A program made the translations under genes and the position numbers. From Competibacter sp963695105 (lineage in GTDB: Bacteria; Pseudomonadota; Gammaproteobacteria; Competibacterales; Competibacteraceae), in assembly GCA_963695105.1 (NCBI GenBank), contig CAVOGC010000016.1, positions 1-64,000 on the forward strand: a stretch of 64,000 nucleotides of DNA, written 5' to 3'. Below, one piece after another: positions 1-8,178 of this stretch. The stretch's first letter is position 1. Each line of letters opens with the position of its first letter. The notes below the pieces were generated by a model that made no database searches, had not been told where the DNA came from, and saw nothing but the letters and a program-made list of their open reading frames with translations.

Positions 1-719
1 CCGCTCTGTTGCAATGGCTGGACCCGAGCATCGCCCGGCAGGTACAGCCCGATGCCAGCGTCGGTGGCGTGCCGCTCACCGAAGTGCTGGTCACCGCCGG
101 TCCCGCCCGGCCACAGTTCGCGGTCATGTTCTCCGGCGACGGCGGTTGGGCGCTGCTCGACCGGGCCGTCACGGCGGAGTTGGCCAAAAACGGCTTGCCC
201 TCGGTGGGCTGGGATTCGCTCAGCTATTTCTGGAAAGCCCGCCAGCCGGACGAGGTGGCGCTGGATCTGGAGCGGGTGTTGCGCAACTACCTGGCAAGCT
301 GGAAGAAGGAACGGATCGTGCTGATCGGCTATTCGTTCGGGGCGGACGTGCTGCCAGCAACGATTAACCGCTTGCCGCGGGACTTGCGCGAACGGATCGA
401 TCTGGCGGTTTTTCTGGGGCTGTCGGACAACGCCGCCTTCGAATTTCATCTGAGCAACTGGGTCAGCGACGAACCCGGCGAAGGCAGCCAGCCGGTGCGG
501 CCGGAGCTGGCCAAGCTGACCGGACTCAAGCGCTTGTGCATCCATGGCGCAGAGGAGGAAGACGCCTCCTGCCCGAAGCTGGCCGACCTGGGGGTGATCG
601 CCGAGAAGGCGCCGGGAGATCACCATTTCGACGAGGATTACTCCGGAATCGCCCAGCGTATCCTCGAACAATTGCCGCCAATGCCCGCGCCGGCGTCGCC
701 GCCGCCCGCCAGAAACTGA
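1..719 (+). CDS. VirJ/AcvB-family alpha/beta-hydrolase-like protein, 5' partial
   Basis: The reading frame is open from the window edge, so the true start lies upstream; the first in-window candidate start is TTG at 9. The visible part matches the C-terminal domain of the VirJ/AcvB family, periplasmic alpha/beta-hydrolase-fold proteins. It shows a core beginning FAVMFSGDGG, a nucleophile-elbow-like IGYSFGAD and a late GDHHFDEDY segment that could hold the catalytic His. It ends in a proline/alanine-rich tail. AcvB-type proteins usually have a second copy of this domain upstream, which would lie outside the window. In Agrobacterium these proteins are tied to virulence and lysyl-phosphatidylglycerol turnover; the role here is not shown. 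The stop is one base before apaH, so co-transcription is likely. Confidence 0.75.
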   Translation, partial: ALLQWLDPSIARQVQPDASVGGVPLTEVLVTAGPARPQFAVMFSGDGGWALLDRAVTAELAKNGLPSVGWDSLSYFWKARQPDEVALDLERVLRNYLASWKKERIVLIGYSFGADVLPATINRLPRDLRERIDLAVFLGLSDNAAFEFHLSNWVSDEPGEGSQPVRPELAKLTGLKRLCIHGAEEEDASCPKLADLGVIAEKAPGDHHFDEDYSGIAQRILEQLPPMPAPASPPPARN

Positions 720-720
720 A

Positions 721-1554
721 ATGGCCACCTACGCCATCGGCGACGTTCAGGGTTGTTACGACCCGCTGCGGCGCTTGCTCGATCTGCTGCGTTTCGATCC
801 CGCCGCCGACGTCCTGTGGTTGGTCGGTGATCTGATCAACCGCGGGCCGCACTCGGTCGAAGTGCTGCGACTGGTGCATGGCTTGGGCGAGCGGGCGGTG
901 GCGGTGTTGGGCAACCACGATCTGACTCTGCTGGCGGTCGCCGCCGGCCAGGCCAAACCCAAGCGCAAGGATACCTTCCATTCCATCCTGGACGCGCCCG
1001 ATCGCGATGAGCTGCTGGACTGGCTGCGCCGGTGTCCGCTGTTGCATCACGATCCCGAGCTGGGCTTTACCATGACCCATGCCGGCCTGCCGCCGCAGTG
1101 GGATCTGGTCTTGGCGCAACGCTGCGCGGCGGAATTGGCGGCGACCCTGCGCGGACCGGATTACCAGCAATTTCTAGCGCGGATGTTCGGCGGCGAACCG
1201 CGCCGCTGGCGGAACGGCCTGACCGGTTACGACCGGTTGCGCTTCACCGTCAACGCCCTGACCCGGATGCGGTTCTGCGCGGTGGACGGCTCGCTGTCCT
1301 TCGCCGAAAAAGGGCCGCCCGGTACTCAGAGGCCTGGCTTGTTGCCCTGGTTTGCAGTGCCGGGTCGGCGCAACGCCGATCTCAAACTGGTGTTCGGCCA
1401 CTGGGCCTCGTTGGGCTACTACCGTGTGCCGGGCATTTACGCGCTGGACAGCGGCTGCGTCTGGGGCAATCGGCTGACCGCGATCCGGTTGGACGAACCC
1501 GGCGTTCCCGCCTGGAGCGTCCCGGCCCACAACCTGCCGCCGGCGCCGGCATGA
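721..1554 (+). CDS. apaH: Symmetrical bis(5'-nucleosyl)-tetraphosphatase ApaH
   Basis: Cytoplasmic metallophosphoesterase that splits Ap4A symmetrically into two ADP and can act on Np4-capped RNA. The phosphoesterase motifs are in order: GDVQGCYD near residue 8, GDLINRGP near residue 37, GNHD near residue 63 and MTHAGLPP near residue 118. Its 277 residues match the usual ApaH length of about 280. The stop overlaps the start of folA in an ATGA, the common gammaproteobacterial apaH-folA arrangement. The usual partner apaG is absent here and found instead at 27.4 kb. The function is well supported by family motifs. Confidence 0.96.
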   Translation: MATYAIGDVQGCYDPLRRLLDLLRFDPAADVLWLVGDLINRGPHSVEVLRLVHGLGERAVAVLGNHDLTLLAVAAGQAKPKRKDTFHSILDAPDRDELLDWLRRCPLLHHDPELGFTMTHAGLPPQWDLVLAQRCAAELAATLRGPDYQQFLARMFGGEPRRWRNGLTGYDRLRFTVNALTRMRFCAVDGSLSFAEKGPPGTQRPGLLPWFAVPGRRNADLKLVFGHWASLGYYRVPGIYALDSGCVWGNRLTAIRLDEPGVPAWSVPAHNLPPAPA

Positions 1555-2051
1555 CCTCGCCATTGACGCTGATCGCCGCGCTGGCCCGCAACCGGGTCAT
1601 CGGCCGGGACAACCGCCTGCCCTGGCGGTTGCCGGCGGATTTGCGCTTCTTCAAGCAGACGACGATGGGCAAGCCCCTGCTGATGGGCCGGCGCACTTGG
1701 GAATCCATCGGCCGGCCGTTACCGGGTCGCCGGATGATCGTGCTGAGCCGCGATCTCGCCTATCACGCGCCCGGATGCGAGGTGGCGCGGTCGCTGGACG
1801 AAGCCTTGGAGATAGCCGGCGCGGCTTCCGAGCCGATGGTGATCGGCGGGGCGATGCTGTATCGACAGGCCTTGCCTCGGGCCGGGCGGCTGTATTTGAC
1901 CTTGGTCGAAGCCGATGTGCCCGGCGATGCCTGGTTTCCGGAATGGGACGCGCGGGACTGGCGGCTGGTCTGGGAGGAGGCGCATCTGGCCGATGCCAAG
2001 CACGTCTGGCCCTATCGCTTTCAGCGCTGGGAGCGGGTTCGCGCGGCTTGA
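1551..2051 (+). CDS. folA: Dihydrofolate reductase
   Basis: NADPH-dependent reduction of dihydrofolate to tetrahydrofolate, essential for thymidylate and one-carbon metabolism. The 166-residue product shows the DHFR signature: LIAALARNRVIGRDN near the N-terminus, LPWRLPADLRFFK with the folate-binding acidic residue, MGRRTWESIG, and the nucleotide-binding VIGGAMLYRQAL. The ATG at 1551 overlaps the apaH stop and puts the conserved N-terminal strand at its usual distance, so I chose it over longer in-frame options. A convincing bidirectional terminator follows about 70 bp downstream. Confidence 0.96.
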   Translation: MTSPLTLIAALARNRVIGRDNRLPWRLPADLRFFKQTTMGKPLLMGRRTWESIGRPLPGRRMIVLSRDLAYHAPGCEVARSLDEALEIAGAASEPMVIGGAMLYRQALPRAGRLYLTLVEADVPGDAWFPEWDARDWRLVWEEAHLADAKHVWPYRFQRWERVRAA

Positions 2052-2121
2052 ATTGGGGTTGAGGGCGGAACCCCGATTGCGCGGGTCCGCGCTCAAATTG
2101 ATGCTCTGTCCTGACTCGGCA

Positions 2122-2158
2122 GGAAAAAAAGAGGCCCCGGAGGGCCTTCTTTTTTCGA
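2122..2158. terminator. Bidirectional Rho-independent terminator
   Basis: An A-run (2124-2130), the stem GAGGCC pairing with GGCCTT, then CTTTTTTT. The stem is flanked by A and T tracts on both sides, so it can serve both folA (rightward) and the leftward peptide gene that ends at 2170. Confidence 0.8.
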
Positions 2159-2169
2159 GTGCGCGAGTC

Positions 2170-2430
2170 TTAGCCAATCACCACCGTCAACTGCTCGTAA
2201 TGATCGGTGCGATATTGGGTGCGCTGGTAACGCTTGTGCAGCTTGTCCACCTTGTACTTGACGAAGCCGATCTGCTTGAAGCCGCCGTTCTCGTTCCACT
2301 GGTTGACGAAGCTCCAGCTCCCGCTGACGGAAGTCGTTCCGGTGTAGGTGTAGCCGCCGCTCAGTTTGGCCATCGCCTGGCGGTCCAGGGTCTTGCTCAG
2401 GTCCAAGTCTTGAATCGTGATCGTGGTCAT
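2170..2430 (-). CDS. Double-glycine leader peptide (secreted peptide/bacteriocin-like precursor)
   Basis: The 86-residue product begins MTTITIQDLDLSKTLDRQAM and continues AKLSGG, a leader ending in a Gly-Gly processing site after about 26 residues. The hydrophobic spacing and LxxxAMxxLxGG pattern are typical of substrates of C39-peptidase ABC exporters. The core of about 60 residues is rich in Ser, Thr, Tyr and Lys, has no Cys, and contains NQWNENGGFKQIGF. I chose the ATG at 2430 because it has a GAAAGAG ribosome site about 10 bases upstream and starts the leader motif; an upstream ATG at 2499 is less likely. It is read away from the export genes that begin at 2795. No modification enzyme is visible, so the product is probably exported unmodified. 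Antimicrobial, signalling or biofilm roles are all open. Confidence 0.75.
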   Translation of the reverse strand: MTTITIQDLDLSKTLDRQAMAKLSGGYTYTGTTSVSGSWSFVNQWNENGGFKQIGFVKYKVDKLHKRYQRTQYRTDHYEQLTVVIG

Positions 2431-2493
2431 GGTCGTTAACTCTTTCAAAGTGATTGTGAGCGTTAGGATAATCTGTGCTGTACGATTCAGATG

Positions 2494-2510
2494 TGGCATA
2501 TTTGATGCCA
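2494..2510 (-). promoter_or_regulatory. Sigma-54-like -24/-12 promoter within a palindrome
   Basis: Read leftward, the sequence is TGGCATCAAATATGC. It has the invariant GG and GC of a sigma-54 promoter at the required 12-base spacing and matches TGGCA and TGC of the consensus. Transcription would begin about 55 bases before the peptide-gene start. The site is also an inverted repeat (TGGCAT, 5 bases, ATGCCA), so it fits the GG/GC spacing in both directions and could alternatively be an operator. The locus encodes its own sigma-54 activator at 12057. Confidence 0.45.
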
Positions 2511-2794
2511 GCTTATTTTATCACTGTAATAAAATTTTTAGTTAATTGATTTTATTTATTTTTATTAAAAAATTAAAATTTTTTACCACTTGGCAAATCC
2601 GCAGGTTCAATAAAATAGTTTTAAAATAACAAACAAAAAATATATATGTTTTATACATAAAAACTATTTGTCTGATCGAACACCGAGCCACGGCCGCTTC
2701 CTCATGGGACTGCCAAAGGGGACTGGCGCGCAAACTGAAGGATTTTATGGTCTACCATCAATCATGACTCTGGCTCAATGAACGTGGTATTACC
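2511..2794. other. AT-rich intergenic control region
   Basis: About 280 bases, strikingly AT-rich between about 2515 and 2690 in an otherwise GC-rich window. It separates the divergent peptide gene and export operon, so it should hold promoters and activator sites. Two weak sigma-54-like matches (around 2724 and 2771, GG present, GC imperfect) face the export operon. A 63-codon leftward frame here looks spurious. Confidence 0.5.
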
Positions 2795-4279
2795 ATGCAG
2801 CCTACAAGTGATTTGCTTTCTGTTTCCACCGGGACCGGCATCCCGGATGGGGCCGCCTTTGCAGTTCGCCGCAAGCTAACAGGGCTGCTGCTCGTTGGTA
2901 TCTGCCTGGTTCTGGTTAAGGTGACGGGTTGCGCCAATACGAGCGATCCAGACTATCAGCGCCCGTCGCTGCCCGAAAAGGAAGGCTGGACCTTAACGGG
3001 TGACGGCCCGGTGTCCGCCACCGACGCCATTCGACCGGATTGGTGGACCCAATTTGGCGATGTTTACCTCGACAACCTTGTACGCCAGGCCATCGCCGAC
3101 AGTCAGGATGTGAAAATTTTGGCCGCGCGCATCGATGCCGCCGGCATCGGTCTGGAAGAGGAACGGGTCAGTACCCTGCCAAAGCTGAGTTTGGGCACCA
3201 CTACCGATTTTACCGCGACTCCGAACAATCAGGCGCGCGCCTTCGGGGCGAATCTGTCCGGTCTCAGTTGGGAAATCGATCTGTGGGGCAAGGCCCGCAA
3301 GGGGATTCGCGCCCAACAAGCCGAATACAAGGCGTCCGAGGCCGATTATCGGGCCGGCTATCTGTCGTTGATCTCGGAAGTGGCCAGCGCCTATTTTCAA
3401 ATCCGCCAGTTCGATGAGCAGATCGCTCGCCAACAATCCGGTCTGGCCAAGAACCAGCGTATTCTCGGCATCCTGGAGCACCAACGGCGAGAGGGGCTGG
3501 TGGCCAACACCCGGGTGCTGCAACAGCAGGCGGAAAACCGTGGCCTGCAACGGGAGTTGCTCGATCTGCAACGGCAACGGACGCTTACGGAAAATCGTCT
3601 GGCGACCCTGCTGGGTATCCCGGCCGGCAATCTGCGCGTGCCCCAGGCGTCTCTCAGCCGTACCGTGCAACCCCTGGCCGTACCGGCTGGATTGCCCGCC
3701 GACCTGCTGGCGCGGCGGCCCGACATTCTGGCGGCCGAATACCGGGTACTGCGGGCTTACGAACTGATCGGCAAGGCGCGGCTGGCAAAATTACCCTCGA
3801 TCAGTCTGACCGGCCAGGGTGGGCTGGCCAGCGCCGCCCTGGGAGCCCTGTTGGGTAACTGGACGCTCGGCATCGGTTTGGCGATCAACCTGCCCATATT
3901 CGATCCCAGTCTCGATCTGGAGATCAAGCGTACCCAGGTGGACCAGCAAATTGCCGAGGAAGAGTATCGCAAGACCGTAATCCTGGCCTTCGAGGAGGTG
4001 GAGAACGCCCTGGTGAATCTGGCCAACCGCAAGCAACAACTCGATGAACTGGAGCGACAACTCAACGATCTGCGCATCATCAGCAACCAGATTGATGCCC
4101 AGTTACAGGCCGGCCTGGTCTCGCAGCTTGAGGTCTTCGAATCGGAACGTACCCTGCTCTCGACCGAACAGACGCTGTTGGAAGTCAAACATCAGCGACT
4201 ACAGGATACGGTAACCCTGTACAAAGCCATGGGCGGCGGCTGGCCCCGGGAAACCGTCGAACTGGCCACGAACCAATAA
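2795..4279 (+). CDS. TolC/NodT-like outer-membrane efflux lipoprotein
   Basis: 494-residue outer-membrane factor of the NodT branch of the TolC family. It has a hydrophobic signal (LLLVGICLVLVKVTGC) with a lipobox Cys near residue 46, then the family opening YQRPSLP, WWTQFGD and LDNLVRQA. Long alpha-helical repeats typical of the trimeric tunnel follow. An unusually long N-terminal extension precedes the signal, and a later start inside it is possible. It would provide the outer-membrane exit duct for a tripartite exporter formed with the HlyD adaptor (6714) and the C39 ABC transporter (8965). The next gene starts 8 bp after its stop, so they are probably one operon. The specific substrate is inferred from context. 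Confidence 0.88.
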   Translation: MQPTSDLLSVSTGTGIPDGAAFAVRRKLTGLLLVGICLVLVKVTGCANTSDPDYQRPSLPEKEGWTLTGDGPVSATDAIRPDWWTQFGDVYLDNLVRQAIADSQDVKILAARIDAAGIGLEEERVSTLPKLSLGTTTDFTATPNNQARAFGANLSGLSWEIDLWGKARKGIRAQQAEYKASEADYRAGYLSLISEVASAYFQIRQFDEQIARQQSGLAKNQRILGILEHQRREGLVANTRVLQQQAENRGLQRELLDLQRQRTLTENRLATLLGIPAGNLRVPQASLSRTVQPLAVPAGLPADLLARRPDILAAEYRVLRAYELIGKARLAKLPSISLTGQGGLASAALGALLGNWTLGIGLAINLPIFDPSLDLEIKRTQVDQQIAEEEYRKTVILAFEEVENALVNLANRKQQLDELERQLNDLRIISNQIDAQLQAGLVSQLEVFESERTLLSTEQTLLEVKHQRLQDTVTLYKAMGGGWPRETVELATNQ

Positions 4280-4287
4280 GCCGCGCC

Positions 4288-6717
4288 ATGAGTATCGTCC
4301 TGCGCTCCCTTTCCCATCCCGAACTCGATGTCCTGCGCATCGCCGACGACTTTCACCTGATCGGCCGAGACCAAGCCCCTTTCGTTTCCCTCAAGACCGC
4401 CGCGAGTTCCGGGCTGGCGGTTAAGCACGCCTGCATCTTTCGGAAAGAGAAAGAGTTTTATCTCATCGATTTCGGCGCCGCCGCCACTTTGCATAATAAC
4501 CGGGCGCTGCCACCGAAATACCCCACCAAGCTCGCCAACAATGACGAGCTTTGGTTTGCCGGCGTCTTTGGATTTCGGGTGGAACGCGAAAGTCGGGACA
4601 AAAGCGCGGCGACGCCCCTCCCCATGGCGCTGGCGCAGCTTGCCCTGCTGCCGGCCCCCGACAGCGTTACCGGTGAAGCCATCGCCCTCCACGGCGTCCC
4701 ACCGCTCCTGATCGGCCGCGACATGATGCTGTCGGCGCCGGGCGGAAGCGCGGCCGCCATTCCCGACGCCATCAAGCCTCTCTCCCGCTATCATGCCTTG
4801 TTGTTTCTCAAGGGAAACAGCCTGCATGTGATGGATTTGGGCAGCACCAATGGCACCTGGCTCGGCGCCGAGAGGATTCCACCCTATGCCGAATTACCGG
4901 TATGCGGGGGCGATACCCTGGCCTTCGGCAGCGCTCGGCTGAGCTATACGGTACGGATTCGGCAACCCGACGATCATCCATCAAGCCAGGATCTCGACAT
5001 CGAGGAAACGGCCAATTCCTCGGGCCTATATCCCGTTGGCCGGACCGTTTATATCAAGAAGGGGGCGAATTCGTTCCTGAAGATGCTGGCCGATCACCTT
5101 GACGAGGCCCCAGCCGAAGAACCGGCCAAGGAAAAAACCGACCTTGCGACTCCCGCCGGCCGCAAGCTCATGGGTAAGGCACAAGCGTTTATCCGGGAAC
5201 TACGAGCGGCCCTTGGCAATGAACGGCCGCGTCACCGGGCCTGGTTGGCGGGAGGAAGCGCCGCCGTGGTATTGGTCGTGGCGGCGCTGTATCTCCACAA
5301 TGCGCCGCGGCGGGAAATTAAGGCACTGATCGAACAAGGGGATTATCGCGCCGGTCTGCTTCAGGCCAGCGAGTACCTGAGCCAGCACCCCGGCGACGCC
5401 GAAATGTCGGCCCTGGCCTTGAAAGCGCTGGTCCAGGAAACCGTGCCCGGATGGCAGGCGGAGATCGAAGCCAATCGTTTCGCCGCCGCCGCCGATCGGC
5501 TCCGAAAGACCCAGAACCAGGCCCAGGCCATTCCCGAAAGCGGCGTGTTGCTGGGTCTCCTGGAATGGATCGGCGACCTGCAAGGTTTCCTGGCCGAACG
5601 CGGTGGCCGCGATGCGCCGCTCAAGCTGTTTCAGGACGAGCACGCCATCTTCGCCTTATTGGAGCGTTGGGACGCCGTCGCCCGGGACTATGAATTGCTA
5701 TTGCTCAAGCTCGCCGACTGGGTGCCCGACTTTCAGGAACTCCGCCGGCGGGTGCTGAGCCAACAGCGCCTGCTGCGCAACGAGCAGACGGTTTACCTGA
5801 AGGCCATCACCACCCTCGAACAGTCCCTGCGCCAGCTTCTGACGCAGGGCAACGCCGATGAAGCACTGGCGTATCTGGAACGCTTCGCGCTGCAATATCC
5901 GAGGATTGTCGGTCTGGCTCCGCTGCGCGCGGATATCGCGCAGTTCGAGACGCTGCAACGCGCCGCCAAAGATCAGGACCTGGGCAACCTGCTGGGCTGG
6001 CGCAAGGCCGCTTTCACCACGCCCTGGGTGCGCGAGACGGCGACCCGGTGGCTGGAGGAACAACTCCCCCCCGTTGAGGTGCTGGAACGCTACCAAACGG
6101 CGCTGGCGGCCTGGCAAGTCGGCAATTTTCAGCAAGCCATTGCCCTGTTGAAACCTCTGCTCCAGGAGCGGGGCGGCCTGATCGTCGCGGCCAAACTGGA
6201 GCATTTCCAACAGGTGGCGGAGACTTTCGAGCAGCTACGGACTGTTCGCGGGCAGCCGGATTACGGCGAACGCCTGCTGGAGCTGAGCCATACGCTGCAT
6301 CCCGCCGAGGACCGCTTCTTTCTGGACGCTCTCGCCGATGATTTGCGTCTTCAGCGTCAGATGCTGTCGGCCCAGGCCAAGACCCTGTTTGAGCAGGCCG
6401 CGAGCCACTGGCAAGAGTACCAGCGTCGCGGCGGCATCAACGGCCTGATGCGTCTGGAACAAACCGTTTCCCCATCCTTCAGGCAGCAGACCCAGCGCCT
6501 GGCGCAAGCCTACGAAGCCGCGAGCGGCGGCGGCGCGCGCCGTCACGATCTGTTGCGCCAAGCCTATCCTGAAACGACACGCAAGCTGTACGAAGACATC
6601 CTGGCCGAAACCAGACGCCAGCGGCAATCTCTCGCCGACCTCCGGCTGGTGATGAAATCCACGCTGCTGGACGCCAAACTGCAACTGTTGCCGGACCCAC
6701 GGACATCGCCGCCATGA
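4288..6717 (+). CDS. Twin FHA-domain, single-pass membrane protein
   Basis: 809 residues. Two forkhead-associated folds lie at the N-terminus. The first (about 1-100) has LIGRD but lacks the STNGT loop, so it is probably degenerate. The second (about 138-230) has LLIGRD, SRYHALLF and DLGSTNGTWL, the features of phosphothreonine binding. A single membrane helix follows at about 317-338 (AGGSAAVVLVVAALYL). The remaining roughly 470 residues are helical, repeat-like and Leu/Gln-rich, presumably periplasmic. The layout suggests cytoplasmic phospho-sensing joined to a periplasmic scaffold. No kinase or phosphatase gene is seen nearby. It lies between the outer-membrane factor and the adaptor gene and overlaps the latter by ATGA, so it is probably a structural or regulatory part of the exporter. 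I know no characterised homologue with this layout. Confidence 0.8.
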   Translation: MSIVLRSLSHPELDVLRIADDFHLIGRDQAPFVSLKTAASSGLAVKHACIFRKEKEFYLIDFGAAATLHNNRALPPKYPTKLANNDELWFAGVFGFRVERESRDKSAATPLPMALAQLALLPAPDSVTGEAIALHGVPPLLIGRDMMLSAPGGSAAAIPDAIKPLSRYHALLFLKGNSLHVMDLGSTNGTWLGAERIPPYAELPVCGGDTLAFGSARLSYTVRIRQPDDHPSSQDLDIEETANSSGLYPVGRTVYIKKGANSFLKMLADHLDEAPAEEPAKEKTDLATPAGRKLMGKAQAFIRELRAALGNERPRHRAWLAGGSAAVVLVVAALYLHNAPRREIKALIEQGDYRAGLLQASEYLSQHPGDAEMSALALKALVQETVPGWQAEIEANRFAAAADRLRKTQNQAQAIPESGVLLGLLEWIGDLQGFLAERGGRDAPLKLFQDEHAIFALLERWDAVARDYELLLLKLADWVPDFQELRRRVLSQQRLLRNEQTVYLKAITTLEQSLRQLLTQGNADEALAYLERFALQYPRIVGLAPLRADIAQFETLQRAAKDQDLGNLLGWRKAAFTTPWVRETATRWLEEQLPPVEVLERYQTALAAWQVGNFQQAIALLKPLLQERGGLIVAAKLEHFQQVAETFEQLRTVRGQPDYGERLLELSHTLHPAEDRFFLDALADDLRLQRQMLSAQAKTLFEQAASHWQEYQRRGGINGLMRLEQTVSPSFRQQTQRLAQAYEAASGGGARRHDLLRQAYPETTRKLYEDILAETRRQRQSLADLRLVMKSTLLDAKLQLLPDPRTSPP

Positions 6718-8105
6718 GCGATACCCACGACGCCAAATCCCACCCGAATTCCATACTCGGCGAACAAAGCATTGAAGGTATCGAAATTCTCGCCGCCGAG
6801 CCCTCGCGCCTGATTCGCGTCATGATCGCTTTACTGACTACCCTGCTGCTGGCGATGCTGGCCTGGTCGTTTTTCGGCAGCGTGGGCATCATTGTCAAGG
6901 CTCAGGGCCAACTGGGTCCGGAGGCCGACGAACGACTGCTGTTCGCGCCCATCGAAGGACAACTGGCCGATCTCTACATCGTCGAGGGCGCGCCGGTCGC
7001 CGCGGGCGACGTGGTGGCGCGGGTTAACGCGCTGGGGGCCATGCAGCTCGCGGCCAGCGCGCTGCTGGCGCAGCTTAAGCTCCAAGCAACCGAAACCGCC
7101 TTTCGAACCTTTCCCGTGCAGAAGCGGGCGCTGGAAAAAGGCATCGAACTCATCCAGTTTCAGATCGAGAGCGCCGAGGAGGTCGACAACCGGCGCATTT
7201 CCCAAGGCATGACCCAACTCGCCGCGGACCAGCGGCTCAAGCTCGAACGGGCGCGGCTGAAGCTGGACGGCGCCCAGGATGCCCTGGCCTTCACCCGCAA
7301 TGACTATGAGAAGCATCGTCGCCTGTTCGAATCCCCTGGCGGCGGCGGGATCGCCCGCTCCAAGGTCGAGGAAAAGTTCAAGGAATACCAAGGCAAAATA
7401 GCCGAGTTTGAGATCGCCAAGAACGAGCTGGCCGAATTCGAAGTCAAGCTGAACGAGGAATACGCCAAGCGCCAGGAAGAGCTGAAGGCGCGTTCGGAGC
7501 GCCTGCTGCAGTACTATGCCCAGTTGGAGGAACGCAAGGCCCAGCTCGCCAACGCCGAACGGGAGAACCAGGTCTCTCTCAAGCTGGCCCAGGCGGAGGC
7601 CGCCGCCGCCGCCCAGATCAGCTTCGACGACATCGACGAGAACAACCTGCTGCTCATCAAGGCCCCGGTGGCCGGGGTCGTCACCCGGATCGGCGTCACT
7701 CAGCCCGGCGCCAAGATCGATCCCAAGGCCCCGCTCGCCGGCATCGCCCCGGCCGATGCCCGGACCATGCTGCACATCGAGATCCTGGAGCAGGATCGCG
7801 CCTTTCTCCGGGAGGGCATGCCGGTCAAGATCAAGTTCAACGCCTTCCCCTTTCAGCGTTTCGGCTTCGATCGACGGCGTCCTGGAATTTATCGCGCCGA
7901 GCGTCTCCACCGCCGGCGAGAATCCTCAGAACCGGGTGCAGGTCTATCGGGGACGCGTCAGTCTGAGCGGGACTATTTCACGTCTCCCGAAACCGGCGCC
8001 CGGATACCGCTGCGCTTTGGCATGATCGCCATCGCTGAAATCATGGTGCAGCAACGGCGGCTGCTCGATCTGGCCCTGGACCCCTTGCGCGGGGCCTCCG
8101 GCTGA
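6714..8105 (+). CDS. HlyD-family membrane-fusion adaptor (two compensating frameshifts)
   Basis: Periplasmic adaptor linking an inner-membrane ABC exporter to a TolC-like channel. It has one transmembrane helix near 37-62, a lipoyl-like half (IEGQLADLYIVEGAPV), a long coiled coil at about 130-290, the second lipoyl half (LLLIKAPVAGVVTRIG) and a beta-barrel segment. Between about 7866 and 7964 the frame as written gives an Arg/Pro-rich stretch unlike any adaptor. The neighbouring +1 frame reads IDGVLEFIAPSVS and YRGRVSL, exactly what is expected. The main frame then resumes with ERDYF and ends like other HlyD proteins (LRFGMIAIAEI, LDLALDPLR). One extra T near 7866 and one missing G near 7964 would explain this. 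Both are homopolymer changes that restore the frame, so the gene is probably intact in the organism. Confidence 0.85.
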   Translation: MSDTHDAKSHPNSILGEQSIEGIEILAAEPSRLIRVMIALLTTLLLAMLAWSFFGSVGIIVKAQGQLGPEADERLLFAPIEGQLADLYIVEGAPVAAGDVVARVNALGAMQLAASALLAQLKLQATETAFRTFPVQKRALEKGIELIQFQIESAEEVDNRRISQGMTQLAADQRLKLERARLKLDGAQDALAFTRNDYEKHRRLFESPGGGGIARSKVEEKFKEYQGKIAEFEIAKNELAEFEVKLNEEYAKRQEELKARSERLLQYYAQLEERKAQLANAERENQVSLKLAQAEAAAAAQISFDDIDENNLLLIKAPVAGVVTRIGVTQPGAKIDPKAPLAGIAPADARTMLHIEILEQDRAFLREGMPVKIKFNAFPFQRFGFDRRRPGIYRAERLHRRRESSEPGAGLSGTRQSERDYFTSPETGARIPLRFGMIAIAEIMVQQRRLLDLALDPLRGASG

Positions 8106-8178
8106 ACGCCGTTCCGGCGGGACGAGAACGAACGACCCCCGGCTTCATGACCCTTTACGCAAGCAACGGAGCACAACC

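Noticed and set aside
2542..2733. A 63-codon leftward frame in the AT-rich region
   Set aside because: Composition follows the AT tract (Phe, Ile, Asn, Lys), and there is no ribosome site; more likely a control region.
7860..7970. Programmed frameshifting in the HlyD gene
   Set aside because: Two opposite shifts would be needed within 100 bases, with no slippery heptamer; base errors are simpler.
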